DNA of 64,000 bases from positions 124,001 to 188,000 of the forward strand of contig NZ_JAAVJH010000004.1 of assembly GCF_012035195.1 (NCBI RefSeq), read 5' to 3'. This stretch comes from Sphingomonas corticis. GTDB lineage: Bacteria > Pseudomonadota > Alphaproteobacteria > Sphingomonadales > Sphingomonadaceae. The notes under the pieces are model-generated. The model made no database searches. It saw only the letters and a program-made list of their open reading frames with translations, and was not told the DNA's origin. This document shows positions 17,901 through 28,484 of the stretch, piece after piece (the first letter of the stretch is position 1; each line of letters starts with the position of its first letter). Position numbers and translations under genes: made by a program.

Positions 17901-19253
17901 ATGGGAAGCGGACCGGGAAAGCGACGGGCACGCGCGGCGACGCGCATCGCCGTGACCAGCGCCGGGGTGCTGCTCTCCTCGATCGTCCTGCTGGGCGGGC
18001 TGGCGGTGGCGATCGCCTACGCGGCGATGAGCCACGCGCTCGACCGGCGGATCGAAGCGGCGGCGGCGGGGCTGCACCGCGCCGGCGAGACCGGCGGGCG
18101 CGCGGCCATGGTCGCCGCGATCCGCGCGCACGACGCCGGCACCGCCAGCGGTGTCGACCTGTCGCTCGTGGCGGCGGACGGGCGGCTGCTGGCCGGATCG
18201 CGCGCGCTGGGCGCGTCGCGCCCCGGCTGGCGCGACCTGTCGCTGCACGATCCGATCGAGGGGACGGACCCGGTGCGCGTGCTGACGCTGGCTGCCGCGA
18301 ACGGCGACCGGATCGCCGTGGCAGGCAATCGCCGCCCGCTGATGATGGCGCAGGCGGCGATCGGCTGGCTGTTCCTCGCCTCGATCGTGATGATCGCGCT
18401 CTTGTGCGCGGTGACCGGCTGGCTGCTGGCACGCTACCTCGACCGGCGCCTGTCGCCGATCGCCGCCACCGCGGCGGCGGTGCGCGACGGCGACCTGGCG
18501 CAGCGCGTGCCGGTGGGTCCGCGCGGCGACGAGTTCGACGCCGCCGCCGCCGCGCTGAACCTGATGCTGGACCAGGTCGCGGCGCTGATGGCGAACCTGC
18601 GCCAGGTCAGCGGCGACCTGGCGCACGACCTGCGCACCCCGCTGACGCGGCTGCGGACCCGGCTGGAAGGTGTGCGCGACGACGCGGAGGCGCGTGCCGC
18701 CATCCCCTGGGCGATCGCGCAGATCGACGACGTGGTGCGCCTGTTCGAGGCAATCCTGCGCATCGCCGAGATCGACGGCGTGCGCCGCCACCATGCGGAG
18801 ACGGTCGAGCTGGAGGCGCTGGCGCTGGACGTTGTCCATGCCATCTCCCCCGCCTTCGCCGAGGCGGGCATCGACCTGCGGTTGCGTACCGATCACGACG
18901 CCGTCGTGGCGGGCGACCGCGCGCAGATCGCGGCGGCGCTGGTGAACCTGCTGGAGAACGTGTTGCAGCACGCCGGCGCGGGGACCAGCGCGACGGTGAC
19001 GGTGCGCGACCGCGGCGACGCCGTGGTGCTGCGCGTGGCGGACACCGGGCCAGGCGTGCCGGTGGCGGAGCGCGAGCGCATCTTCGACCGCTTCGTGCGG
19101 CTGGACCGCGCGCGCGCCACGCCCGGCCACGGGCTGGGGCTCAGCCTCGTCCGCTCGATCGCGCAGGGGCATGGCGCGACGCTGTCCGCAGGGTCTGCGG
19201 GCGTGGGGGCGGCGCCGGGCCTGGCCGTCACGATCGTCTTCCCTGCGGCGTGA
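17901..19253 (+). CDS. Sensor histidine kinase (HAMP, HisKA, HATPase)
   Basis: Membrane sensor kinase of 450 residues that would phosphorylate the regulator encoded next. It has two transmembrane helices (about 16-42 and 154-178) enclosing a roughly 110-residue periplasmic sensor. A HAMP region ends near 'GDLAQRVPVGPRGDEFD'; the H-box follows with His242 in 'GDLAHDLRTPL'. The ATPase domain has the N-box Asn353 (VNLLENVLQHAG), 'DTGPGVP' and 'GHGLGLSLV'. ATG 17901 is preferred over an in-frame TTG 42 bases earlier, although no good ribosome site is visible. The kinase gene precedes the regulator, the reverse of the commoner order. Confidence 0.9.
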   Translation: MGSGPGKRRARAATRIAVTSAGVLLSSIVLLGGLAVAIAYAAMSHALDRRIEAAAAGLHRAGETGGRAAMVAAIRAHDAGTASGVDLSLVAADGRLLAGSRALGASRPGWRDLSLHDPIEGTDPVRVLTLAAANGDRIAVAGNRRPLMMAQAAIGWLFLASIVMIALLCAVTGWLLARYLDRRLSPIAATAAAVRDGDLAQRVPVGPRGDEFDAAAAALNLMLDQVAALMANLRQVSGDLAHDLRTPLTRLRTRLEGVRDDAEARAAIPWAIAQIDDVVRLFEAILRIAEIDGVRRHHAETVELEALALDVVHAISPAFAEAGIDLRLRTDHDAVVAGDRAQIAAALVNLLENVLQHAGAGTSATVTVRDRGDAVVLRVADTGPGVPVAERERIFDRFVRLDRARATPGHGLGLSLVRSIAQGHGATLSAGSAGVGAAPGLAVTIVFPAA

Positions 19254-19268
19254 CATGGCTAATACCCG

Positions 19269-19285
19269 CTGAACGGCAGGTTCAG
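19269..19285. promoter_or_regulatory. Possible operator: inverted repeat CTGAAC-N5-GTTCAG
   Basis: Perfect 6-bp inverted repeat in the 104-base gap between the kinase stop and the response regulator start, about 73 bases before the regulator ATG. The placement fits autoregulation by the OmpR-type regulator, but one copy without a test is weak evidence; a short hairpin in the mRNA is an alternative. Confidence 0.3.
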
Positions 19286-19357
19286 TCTTCATTCGCCAGC
19301 GCCGCGCTAGGTCGCTCGGAACCGGGCGTTTTTCCGGTGCTTGTGGAAGAGGACGTG

Positions 19358-20101
19358 ATGCTTCAGATCGCAGAGCCGGAGGCGGCGGAGGCGGCGGACG
19401 GGGGCGGCGACGCCGCGGCGATCCGCGTTCTGGTGGTCGAGGACGATCGGGTGATCGCCGGGGAGATCGCGGAGTTCCTCGGCGACCGCGGCATGGCGGT
19501 GACCCGCGTCGCCGACGGCGCGGCGGCGTTGGCGCAGGCCGGTCAGGCCGCGTGGGACGCGATCGTGCTGGACCGGATGCTGCCCGGGATCGACGGCATG
19601 GAGGTGCTGCGCCGCCTGCGCGCGGTGGACGTCGCGACGCCGGTGCTGGTGCTGACCGCGCGCGGCAGCGTGGGCGAGCGGATCGCCGGGCTGGAGGCGG
19701 GGGCGGACGATTACATGGTCAAGCCGTTCTCGCTCGCCGAACTGGACGCTCGGGTGCGCGCGCTGGTCCGCGGGCGCACGCTGGCGCGCGATCCCGCCGT
19801 GTTCCGCGTCGGCGGGCTGACGATCGACGCCGCGCGCCACACCGCCAGCTGCTGCACCCGCACCGTGCCGCTGCAACCACGCGAGACGCGCTTCCTGATC
19901 GAGCTGGCGCGCCAGCCGGGAACGATCGTGTCCAAGCAGGTGCTGCTGGAGCGCGTGTGGAACTACCATTTCGATCCGCGCACGAAGATCGTGGAGACGC
20001 ACGTCAGCCGGCTGCGCGCGAAGCTGACCACGCTGGGCCTCGCCAACCCGATCGTCAGCGTCCGCAACGTCGGCTATCGGCTGGGCGGGGAGTGCGGCTG
20101 A
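19358..20101 (+). CDS. OmpR/PhoB-type response regulator
   Basis: Two-domain transcription regulator of 247 residues. The receiver (about residues 22-135) begins 'IRVLVVEDDRV', carries the phosphorylation site Asp72 (VLDRMLPGIDG), the Thr/Ala switch (LVLTARG) and Lys122 (DDYMVKPF). The winged-helix domain (about 150-245) shows 'LQPRETRFLIELARQPGTIV' and 'VWNYHFDPRTKIVETHVSRL', as in QseB/PmrA-like regulators. It has an unusual 20-residue acidic N-terminal extension (EAAEAADGGGDAA). It lies 104 bases after the kinase gene and is its likely partner. A GGA-containing site lies before the ATG. Confidence 0.92.
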   Translation: MLQIAEPEAAEAADGGGDAAAIRVLVVEDDRVIAGEIAEFLGDRGMAVTRVADGAAALAQAGQAAWDAIVLDRMLPGIDGMEVLRRLRAVDVATPVLVLTARGSVGERIAGLEAGADDYMVKPFSLAELDARVRALVRGRTLARDPAVFRVGGLTIDAARHTASCCTRTVPLQPRETRFLIELARQPGTIVSKQVLLERVWNYHFDPRTKIVETHVSRLRAKLTTLGLANPIVSVRNVGYRLGGECG

Positions 20102-20173
20102 GGCGGAGAGCTCCCGCGCGCTCGCCGCATCGACGTCCTTGTTGCCGACGGACGCAGTGCCTAAGCGCGCGGC

Positions 20174-21400
20174 ATGACACGACATCCGGCACCCGCAGGA
20201 ATGCACCCGCATGAATTCGTCGCCTTCGTTGCGGCGGTGATGGCGGTGAACGCGCTGGGCGTCGACCTGATGCTACCCGCCCTGTCCGATATCGGGCGTG
20301 AGCTGTCGGTGGCGCAGGCGAACCATCGCCAGTGGGTCATCACCGTCTACATGCTCGGCTTCGGCGCGGGGCAGCTGGTCTACGGGCCGCTGGCGGACCG
20401 CTACGGCCGGCGCCCGGTGCTGCTCGCCACTCTGGCGGGCTTCGTCGGCGCCAGCGTGTTCGCCGCGGGATCGGCGACCTTCGCGGCGCTGCTCGGCGCG
20501 CGTCTGCTGCAGGGGCTGATGTCCGCGTCCACCCGCGTGCTGGCGGTGGCGATCGTGCGCGACGGATCGTCGGGCCGGCAGATGGCGCGCACGATGTCGA
20601 TCGCGCAGATGATCTTCTTCATCGTGCCGATCATGGCGCCCACGGTGGGACAGGGGCTGCTCGCCTTCGGACCGTGGCGATTCATCTTCTACGCGCTGGG
20701 CGCCTTCGCGGCGGCGATCCTCGCCTGGACGGCGCTGCGCCTGCCGGAGACGCTGCCGGCGGAGCGGCGGACGCCCATCTCGCTCAGCGCGCTGCGCGGC
20801 AGCTACCGGCTGGTGCTGACCAACCGGTTCTCGATCGGCTATGCCGTGGCGGCGTCGCTGACCTTCGGGGGCATCATCGCCTTCGTGTCCTCGGCGCAGC
20901 AGATCTTCGTCGACGAGTTCGGCGCCGGCGACCGCTTCACGCTGCTGTTCGCGATCTGCGCCGGGGCGATGGGGCTGGCCTCCTTCGCCAACAGCCGGCT
21001 GGTCGAGCGGCTGGGCACGCGGCTGATCTCGCAGGCGGCGGTGCTGGCGCTGGTCGCGCTGTCGGTCGTCCACGTCGCGGTCATCCTGCTCGATGCGGAG
21101 ACGCTGGTCAGCTACATCGCCTTCCAGGCCCTCAGCATGACGTGCATCGGGCTGTGCGGCTCCAATTTCGGCGCGATGGCGATGGAACCGGTCGGGCGGA
21201 TTGCCGGCACGGCGTCGTCGGTGCAGGGCTTCGTCACCAGCATCGGCGCGGTGCTGGTCGGCTCCGCCATCGGGCAGTCCTACGCCGGCACCACGCTGCC
21301 GCTGGCGGTCGGCTATCTGTGCATCGGGGTGGCCGTGCTGGGGCTGGTGCTGGTGATCGAGCAGGGACAGCTGTTCCGCGCGCGCATGACGCTGCGGTGA
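20174..21400 (+). CDS. Bcr/CflA-type MFS drug exporter
   Basis: Major facilitator superfamily drug:proton antiporter of 408 residues with 12 predicted membrane helices. 'MPALSDIGRELSV'-like spacing (here 'LMLPALSDIGREL'), 'GQLVYGPLADRYGRRPVLL' (MFS motif A) and 'RLLQGLMSASTRVLAVAIVRD' are hallmarks of the Bcr/CflA subfamily, whose members export bicyclomycin, sulfonamides or other small drugs. It follows the two-component system by 72 bases and may be one of its targets, which is inference only. Confidence 0.88.
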   Translation: MTRHPAPAGMHPHEFVAFVAAVMAVNALGVDLMLPALSDIGRELSVAQANHRQWVITVYMLGFGAGQLVYGPLADRYGRRPVLLATLAGFVGASVFAAGSATFAALLGARLLQGLMSASTRVLAVAIVRDGSSGRQMARTMSIAQMIFFIVPIMAPTVGQGLLAFGPWRFIFYALGAFAAAILAWTALRLPETLPAERRTPISLSALRGSYRLVLTNRFSIGYAVAASLTFGGIIAFVSSAQQIFVDEFGAGDRFTLLFAICAGAMGLASFANSRLVERLGTRLISQAAVLALVALSVVHVAVILLDAETLVSYIAFQALSMTCIGLCGSNFGAMAMEPVGRIAGTASSVQGFVTSIGAVLVGSAIGQSYAGTTLPLAVGYLCIGVAVLGLVLVIEQGQLFRARMTLR

Positions 21401-21453
21401 ACCGAACGCCGCCGAGGGTGTAAGTTGCTGACGAACAGGCGTATCGTTGCGCG

Positions 21454-22188
21454 ATGCCGCCGTTTCCCCTGCACCGCTTCAGCGAGTTCTCCGCGCTGAC
21501 GTTGCGCCAGCGCGAGGTGCTGGCGTCGCTGACGCGGTCGCCGCGCCGCTATCCGCGCCGCACGGTCCTGCGGCAGGAAGGGGCGACCGCCTCGCACGTC
21601 TGGCTCCTCCATGCCGGCTGGGTCGGCTCCTCCATCGACCTGCCGAGCGCCAAGCGGCAGCTGGTGAAGGTCCACCTGCCCGGCGACGTCCTGGGGTCGA
21701 CGAGCATGTGCCTCGCCGCGGCGGGAGATACGCTGGCCGCGCTGTCCGACGTGGTGGCCAGCATGGTGCCCTTCGACACGCTGGGGCAATTGTTCGCCGA
21801 CGATCCGCGGATGGCGGCGTCGTTCCTGCTGAGCGTGCAGAAGGAGCGCGTGGCGCTGATGCACAAGCTGGCGGAGATCGGCCGCACCTCCGCCTACGAG
21901 CGGGTCGCGGGGCTGATGCTGGACCTTCTGACGCGCGGTCGGGCCGCGGGGGTGGTGGACGGCAACGCGATCGACGCTCCGCTGACGCAGGAGCAGATCG
22001 CCGACCTGCTCGGCCTCACCAACGTCCACGTCAATCGCATGCTGCGCAAGCTGAACGACGACGGCCTCGTCTCCGGCACCCACGGCCGCTACGTCATCGC
22101 CGACGAGGCGGGGCTGGCCGCGTCGGTGCCGTTCCATCCCACCTTCGCGCACGAGCCCGCGTGGCTGCCGGAAGCCGCCGACGCGTGA
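21454..22188 (+). CDS. Crp/Fnr family transcription regulator
   Basis: A 244-residue regulator. The cyclic-nucleotide-binding-like beta-roll occupies about residues 20-140 ('VWLLHAGWVGSSI', 'LVKVHLPGDVLGS', the latter matching the conserved PGD/F turn), then a dimer helix and the HTH_Crp domain ('PLTQEQIADLLGLTNVHVNR', about 170-195). No cysteine cluster like that of FNR is present, so an iron-sulphur oxygen sensor is unlikely. This subfamily is abundant in sphingomonads and methylobacteria, usually with unknown ligand. It starts 53 bases after the exporter gene. Confidence 0.88.
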   Translation: MPPFPLHRFSEFSALTLRQREVLASLTRSPRRYPRRTVLRQEGATASHVWLLHAGWVGSSIDLPSAKRQLVKVHLPGDVLGSTSMCLAAAGDTLAALSDVVASMVPFDTLGQLFADDPRMAASFLLSVQKERVALMHKLAEIGRTSAYERVAGLMLDLLTRGRAAGVVDGNAIDAPLTQEQIADLLGLTNVHVNRMLRKLNDDGLVSGTHGRYVIADEAGLAASVPFHPTFAHEPAWLPEAADA

Positions 22189-22280
22189 CCCGCGTCCGCG
22201 CGACGGCTTATCCACAGTCTTTTTTTACATGGATCAACCCCGCCGTGACAGTCGCGGGCCGGCGTGGCAACCGCGCCGGC

Positions 22281-22463
22281 ATGTTCGGTCAGATCAGCAA
22301 CGGCGAGTCGGCGGCTGCCCTGGTGGCGGCGCATGGGCAGGGGGCGCGGCAGAAGGTGGTCGACCAGATCGTCATCGCGATCCGCGCGCACGACCTGCCC
22401 GCGGCAAAGCGCTGGGAGGAGGTGGGCCGCGTGGTCGACCAGCGGCTGGAGGCGCGCGGCTGA
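22281..22463 (+). CDS. Small hypothetical protein, 60 residues
   Basis: A 60-codon frame starting ATG at 22281. The product is soluble and predicted all-helical, beginning MFGQISNGESAAALVAAHG and ending EVGRVVDQRLEARG, with an even charge spread and sensible amphipathic pattern. No family is recognised. It lies 92 bases after the Crp-type gene and 67 bases before the nitroreductase, on the same strand. No clear ribosome site is seen, which lowers confidence. Confidence 0.55.
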   Translation: MFGQISNGESAAALVAAHGQGARQKVVDQIVIAIRAHDLPAAKRWEEVGRVVDQRLEARG

Positions 22464-22530
22464 CGCGGTTTACGCGCTAAGCGGTTTGACTTAACTCCTT
22501 GCCAACGAGACGGGATGGAAGGGGTTGAGG

Positions 22531-23205
22531 ATGCAGTTCGACGCGGTCGTGGCGGGACGCAGGAGCATTCGCGGGTACAAGCCCGATCCCGTGCCGCGTG
22601 CACTCATCGAGGAGATCCTGGCGCTGGCGATGCGGGCGCCCTCGTCGATGAACACGCAGCCGTGGAACTTCACCGTGGTCACGGGCGAGCCGCTGGACCG
22701 CATCCGCCAGGGCAACAGCGAGCGGATGATCGCGGGCGTGCCGCAATCGCGCGAGTTCCGCACCGGAACCGCCTTCGACGGATCGCACCGCGAGCGGCAG
22801 GTGGACGTGGCCAAGCAATTGTTCGGCGCGATGGGGATCGAGCGCGACGATGCGGCGCGGCGGCAGGATTGGGTGATGCGTGGCTTCCGCCAGTTCGACG
22901 CGCCCGTATGCATCATCGTCACCTACGACCGCGTACTCGACGGCAGCGACGACACCCCGTTCGACTGTGGCGCGGTGACGAACGCGCTGGTCACCGCCGC
23001 GTGGTCGCGGGGGTTGGGCACCGTCATCAACAGCCAGGGCATCATGCAGTCGCCCGTGGTGCGCGAGCATGCCGGCATCGCCGAGGACCAGATCATCCTG
23101 AAGAGCATCGCGCTCGGCTGGCCTGACGACGACTTCCCCGCCAACGCCGTCGTGTCCCGCCGCAAGACGGTGGACGAGGCGGCCCGCTTCGTCGGCTTCG
23201 ACTGA
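22531..23205 (+). CDS. Nitroreductase family protein
   Basis: FMN-dependent nitroreductase-fold oxidoreductase of 224 residues, using NAD(P)H to reduce nitroaromatics, quinones or similar. Family features: 'GRRSIRGYKPDPVP' at the N-terminus (FMN-phosphate contact), 'AMRAPSSMNTQPWNF' (FMN-binding loop) and 'LGWPDDDFPANAVVSRRK' near the end. I start at ATG 22531, which follows a GGAAGGGG-rich site; an in-frame TTG six bases earlier is less likely. It ends just before a strong bidirectional hairpin and converges with the TonB receptor gene. Confidence 0.9.
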   Translation: MQFDAVVAGRRSIRGYKPDPVPRALIEEILALAMRAPSSMNTQPWNFTVVTGEPLDRIRQGNSERMIAGVPQSREFRTGTAFDGSHRERQVDVAKQLFGAMGIERDDAARRQDWVMRGFRQFDAPVCIIVTYDRVLDGSDDTPFDCGAVTNALVTAAWSRGLGTVINSQGIMQSPVVREHAGIAEDQIILKSIALGWPDDDFPANAVVSRRKTVDEAARFVGFD

Positions 23206-23221
23206 GCTTGCGACCATGAAA

Positions 23222-23256
23222 AAGGCCGGCGCTCCTTCGCGAGGAGCGCCGGCCTT
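23222..23256. terminator. Bidirectional hairpin terminator
   Basis: Perfect 15-bp inverted repeat (arms 23222-23236 and 23242-23256, AAGGCCGGCGCTCCT on the left) with a 5-base loop. It sits between the convergent nitroreductase and TonB receptor genes, with A-rich and T-containing flanks, so it likely terminates both. Confidence 0.85.
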
Positions 23257-23280
23257 CGCCGTCACGCGGGGATCATCCGA

Positions 23281-26130
<2,850 letters not shown>

Positions 26131-26436
26131 CCTAACTCTCCCTGTGGTCGACGCATGATGGGCGCCATACCTGCCGTTCGACTAGGCCAGGAAAACTGCG
26201 AAAGGCAAGCCGTCACAAAACGAATTATTTCCGTGTGGCAACCGTACCACGGGTTCGATTGCCGAGTGGCGGGAGAAGGAGGGCCACCGAATGGAGGCGG
26301 CGGGGCCGCTTCGCGCGGCCGACGCCGGCTTCGCGCCTATCCCGTTGCGATTACGACCTTTATGCGACTTGTGCTTCGCCCGTCCGCCTTTCACTAAGAC
26401 GATCTCGGTTCGGGAATCGATGGTCAGAGGACGAAC
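26131..26436. other. Gene-free divergent promoter region
   Basis: 306 bases between the TonB receptor (leftward) and the receiver protein (rightward). It is AT-richer than its surroundings in the first half. The only structure I see is an imperfect dyad at 26235-26250 (GTGGCAACCGTACCAC, five of eight pairs matched), which vaguely resembles a LacI-type operator upstream of the TonB receptor. The rest shows no gene or clear hairpin. Confidence 0.5.
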
Positions 26437-26811
26437 GTGGCGGCGGTGATCTTGATCGTGGAGGACCAGCCGCTGCACGCGAAGCTGTTTCGCGACATCC
26501 TGCAGCTCGGCGGCTTCGACGCGATCACCGCGGCCAGCGGCCGGGAGGCGACCCGCGTGGCGGCCGGCGCGCGGCCCGACCTGATCCTGCTCGACGTGCT
26601 GCTGCCCGACGTGGACGGGCGGGACGTGATCGCGACGCTGAAGCGCGGGGCGGCGACGCGCGGGATCGGCGTGCTGGCGATCTCCGCCAGTCCCGACCGC
26701 GAGGTGATGGACGATTGCCTGGCAGCGGGGGCGGAGGCGTTCCTGCCCAAGCCGGTGCGGATGGCCGACCTGCTGGCCGGGGTGAGGACGATGCTCGATG
26801 CGCGGGGCTGA
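26437..26811 (+). CDS. Single-domain response regulator, DivK-like
   Basis: A receiver-only protein of 124 residues: 'VILIVEDQPLHAKLF' (acidic pocket), Asp53 as phosphoacceptor (ILLDVLLPDVDG) and Lys105 (FLPKPVRM). The 'HAKLF' and 'ILQLGGFD' wording is close to alphaproteobacterial DivK-type proteins, which relay signals to kinases rather than bind DNA. GTG start at 26437 preceded by an AGAGGA site. No kinase is adjacent; a second lone receiver follows 43 bases later, so both may work in one relay. Confidence 0.85.
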   Translation: MAAVILIVEDQPLHAKLFRDILQLGGFDAITAASGREATRVAAGARPDLILLDVLLPDVDGRDVIATLKRGAATRGIGVLAISASPDREVMDDCLAAGAEAFLPKPVRMADLLAGVRTMLDARG

Positions 26812-26854
26812 TCGCGCGGACGAGCGGTGGGCGGAAGGAGGACGAAGGCAAGGT

Positions 26855-27253
26855 ATGCGCACGCAGGAAAGGGCGGCGGGGGATGGGGCGGCCAGGATCC
26901 TGGTCGTGGAGGACGAAGCGCTGGTCCGCACCATGGTGTGCGAGATGCTGACCGACGCGGGCTACGACGTGCAGGAGGCGCAGAGCGGCGACGAGGCGGA
27001 TGCGCTGATGTCCGCCGGCCTGCGCATCGACCTGCTGCTGACCGACATCCGCATGCCGGGCACGCTGGACGGCGGCGACCTGATCCGCCGCGCCACCGGT
27101 CGCTGCCCGGCGCTGAAGACCGTGGCGATGTCGGGCTATGCCGGCGCCAAATACCTGTGCGAGAACGTGGCGGACCGGTTCATCGCCAAGCCGTTCACCA
27201 GCAGCGTGTTGCAGCGCGAGATCGCCGGCGTGTTGCGCGCCGGCGCCGGGTAG
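26855..27253 (+). CDS. Single-domain response regulator (receiver only)
   Basis: A 132-residue receiver protein. 'ARILVVEDEALVRTMVCEML' opens the domain, Asp64 (LLLTDIRMPG) is the phosphoacceptor and 'DRFIAKPFTSSVL' holds the conserved Lys. 'GGDLIRRA' and 'KTVAMSGYA' resemble the receivers found with hybrid or HWE kinases in alphaproteobacteria. ATG 26855 is chosen because it follows AAGGCAAGG at good spacing; an earlier in-frame start would overlap the upstream receiver gene. No output domain, so it must act by protein contact. Confidence 0.85.
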   Translation: MRTQERAAGDGAARILVVEDEALVRTMVCEMLTDAGYDVQEAQSGDEADALMSAGLRIDLLLTDIRMPGTLDGGDLIRRATGRCPALKTVAMSGYAGAKYLCENVADRFIAKPFTSSVLQREIAGVLRAGAG

Positions 27254-27301
27254 CGGCTTGGATGATGGCAGGGGTGACGAAGCGCGAACCGACGCCGGCC
27301 T

Positions 27302-27436
27302 TCAGCGCGGCCGTGACAGTTTCTCCGCCCGTTCGATCAATCGCCACAGATCCGCGCTGGCGGGTGAATCGCCCAGCTCGCGCGCGGTGCGCTTGGCTTT
27401 CGCCAGTTCCTCGCGGAACTCCTTCGTCATCGTCAT
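27302..27436 (-). CDS. Small hypothetical protein, 44 residues
   Basis: A 44-codon frame starting ATG at 27436 (or ATG 27430) behind a GGAGACGAAGA ribosome site. The product starts MTMTKEFREELAKAKRTARE and has a second helix 'SADLWRLIERAEKLSR', a charged two-helix pattern not expected of random GC-rich sequence. No family recognised. It converges with the receiver gene at 26855 and is flanked upstream by the SWIB gene's terminator. Confidence 0.5.
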   Translation of the reverse strand: MTMTKEFREELAKAKRTARELGDSPASADLWRLIERAEKLSRPR

Positions 27437-27512
27437 TCTTCGTCTCCGGTTGCCCCCGGATGAGTGGTGAATCCTAGGTAAGATTCGTTAACGAACGGTA
27501 AACGACGGAAAG

Positions 27513-27540
27513 GCGGGCGCCCCGTGCGAGGGGCGCCCGC
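27513..27540 (-). terminator. Hairpin terminator after SWIB gene
   Basis: Perfect 11-bp inverted repeat (GCGGGCGCCCC at 27513-27523, GGGGCGCCCGC at 27530-27540) with a 6-base loop, beginning 7 bases past the SWIB stop in the leftward direction and followed by CTTTCC, a weak T tract. Confidence 0.7.
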
Positions 27541-27546
27541 GGCCGA

Positions 27547-27888
27547 TCACGCCTTTTTCGCGGTGAGATGCGCGCTCAGGTGCTTGTTCATCTCGAACAT
27601 GCTGACCGACTTCTTCCCGAAGATCTTCTGCAGCTTGTCGTCGCCGTTGATCTGGCGACGGTCCTTGGCGTCCTGAAGGTCGTGCTTCTTGATGTATTCC
27701 CACACCTTGCTGACGACCTCGCTGCGCGGCAGGTCGTTCTTGCCGACGATCTCTGCCAGGTCGGCGGACGGGGTCACCGGGGCGGTGATGCCGCCTCGGG
27801 CGCCGCCGGCGGGCTTGCCGGTCTTCGCCACCTTCTTCTCCGCGGCCTTGGTCTCGTCCTTGCCGCGCTTCTCTGCCGTCCGTGCCAT
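27547..27888 (-). CDS. SWIB/MDM2 domain protein
   Basis: A 113-residue basic protein. The first 40 residues are Lys/Ala/Gly-rich and histone-like ('ETKAAEKKVAKTGKPAGG'). Residues about 40-112 form a SWIB (BAF60b) domain: 'DLPRSEVVSKVWEYIKKHDL', 'QINGDDKLQKIFGKKSVSMF' and 'MNKHLSAHL'. SWIB domains occur in eukaryotic chromatin remodellers and, with unclear function, in Chlamydia and several alphaproteobacteria, sometimes fused to topoisomerase. A basic tail plus SWIB suggests nucleoid association. It has its own AGGGGA ribosome site and a terminator. Confidence 0.92.
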   Translation of the reverse strand: MARTAEKRGKDETKAAEKKVAKTGKPAGGARGGITAPVTPSADLAEIVGKNDLPRSEVVSKVWEYIKKHDLQDAKDRRQINGDDKLQKIFGKKSVSMFEMNKHLSAHLTAKKA

Positions 27889-27998
27889 GACTGGTCCCCT
27901 TTTCGCTAGGTGGCTTCGCTAAGTGTCCGGGCCGTAACGAACCTCTGTCCGTCCGGCTCCCGCCAAGGCTGCGGCGGCGACGATTTCACGTCAAGCCG

Positions 27999-28484
27999 TC
28001 ACCGCTCGCGGATGGCCACCAATTTCGTGACGCGCGCGCCGGTGCTATCCGCGCTGCCGCTGAGATCGACGACGACGGAGCGGTCCTCGTCCAGCACGAA
28101 GCGGTAGCGGTGGCCGGTGCCGGGCAGCGCGGGCGCGCGCGCGGCCTTGCCGAAACGCCGCGCCACCGCCTCCAGCGTCAGCGCGATGCCCGCGGCCGGC
28201 ACCAGCGTCAGCGTGTCGGGACTAACGCTCGCCCGGTCGGTCGCCAGCGTGGCGGCCGAGCCGGTGTCAGCCAGGCCGGCGATGCGGAAGGGGTAGCTGC
28301 CGGCCTTCGCGAAGGTCTCGTCGACGCTTGCCTGCCGGGCACGCAGCGCGGGCAGCGCCTCCCCCGTCGACAGGAAGTCGCTCGCCAGCGTCAGCAACGC
28401 CGCGCCGCGCCGGTCCTCCGCCGCCTCCGCCCATCCCGTCATCGCACCCACCATCGCCGCCGCCGTGACGATCAGCCGTACCAC
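27999..28484 (-). CDS. Small secreted protein overlapping the LysM gene
   Basis: A 161-residue exported protein of no recognised family. A GTG at 28484 gives a signal peptide (VRLIVTAAAMVGAMTGW, cleavage near AEAAED). The mature 140 residues contain an N-terminal helix and a beta-rich end ('RYRFVLDEDRSVVVDLSG'). The start lies inside the end of the LysM gene, overlapping 13 bases, so the two are co-translated. In a toxin-like pair this would be the position of an immunity or chaperone protein, but that is inference. An internal ATG at 28454 would destroy the signal peptide. Confidence 0.65.
   Translation of the reverse strand: MVRLIVTAAAMVGAMTGWAEAAEDRRGAALLTLASDFLSTGEALPALRARQASVDETFAKAGSYPFRIAGLADTGSAATLATDRASVSPDTLTLVPAAGIALTLEAVARRFGKAARAPALPGTGHRYRFVLDEDRSVVVDLSGSADSTGARVTKLVAIRER

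Noticed and set aside
22208..22216. TTATCCACA, a perfect DnaA-box match
   Set aside because: A single copy with no cluster of boxes, AT-rich unwinding element or replication genes nearby, so not an origin. It is probably chance, next to a T tract.
22220..22226. Seven-T run after the Crp-type gene
   Set aside because: No GC stem precedes it, so it is not called a terminator.
26235..26250. Dyad upstream of the TonB receptor, possibly LacI-like
   Set aside because: Only five of eight pairs match and no LacI gene is close; kept only as a remark in the intergenic entry.
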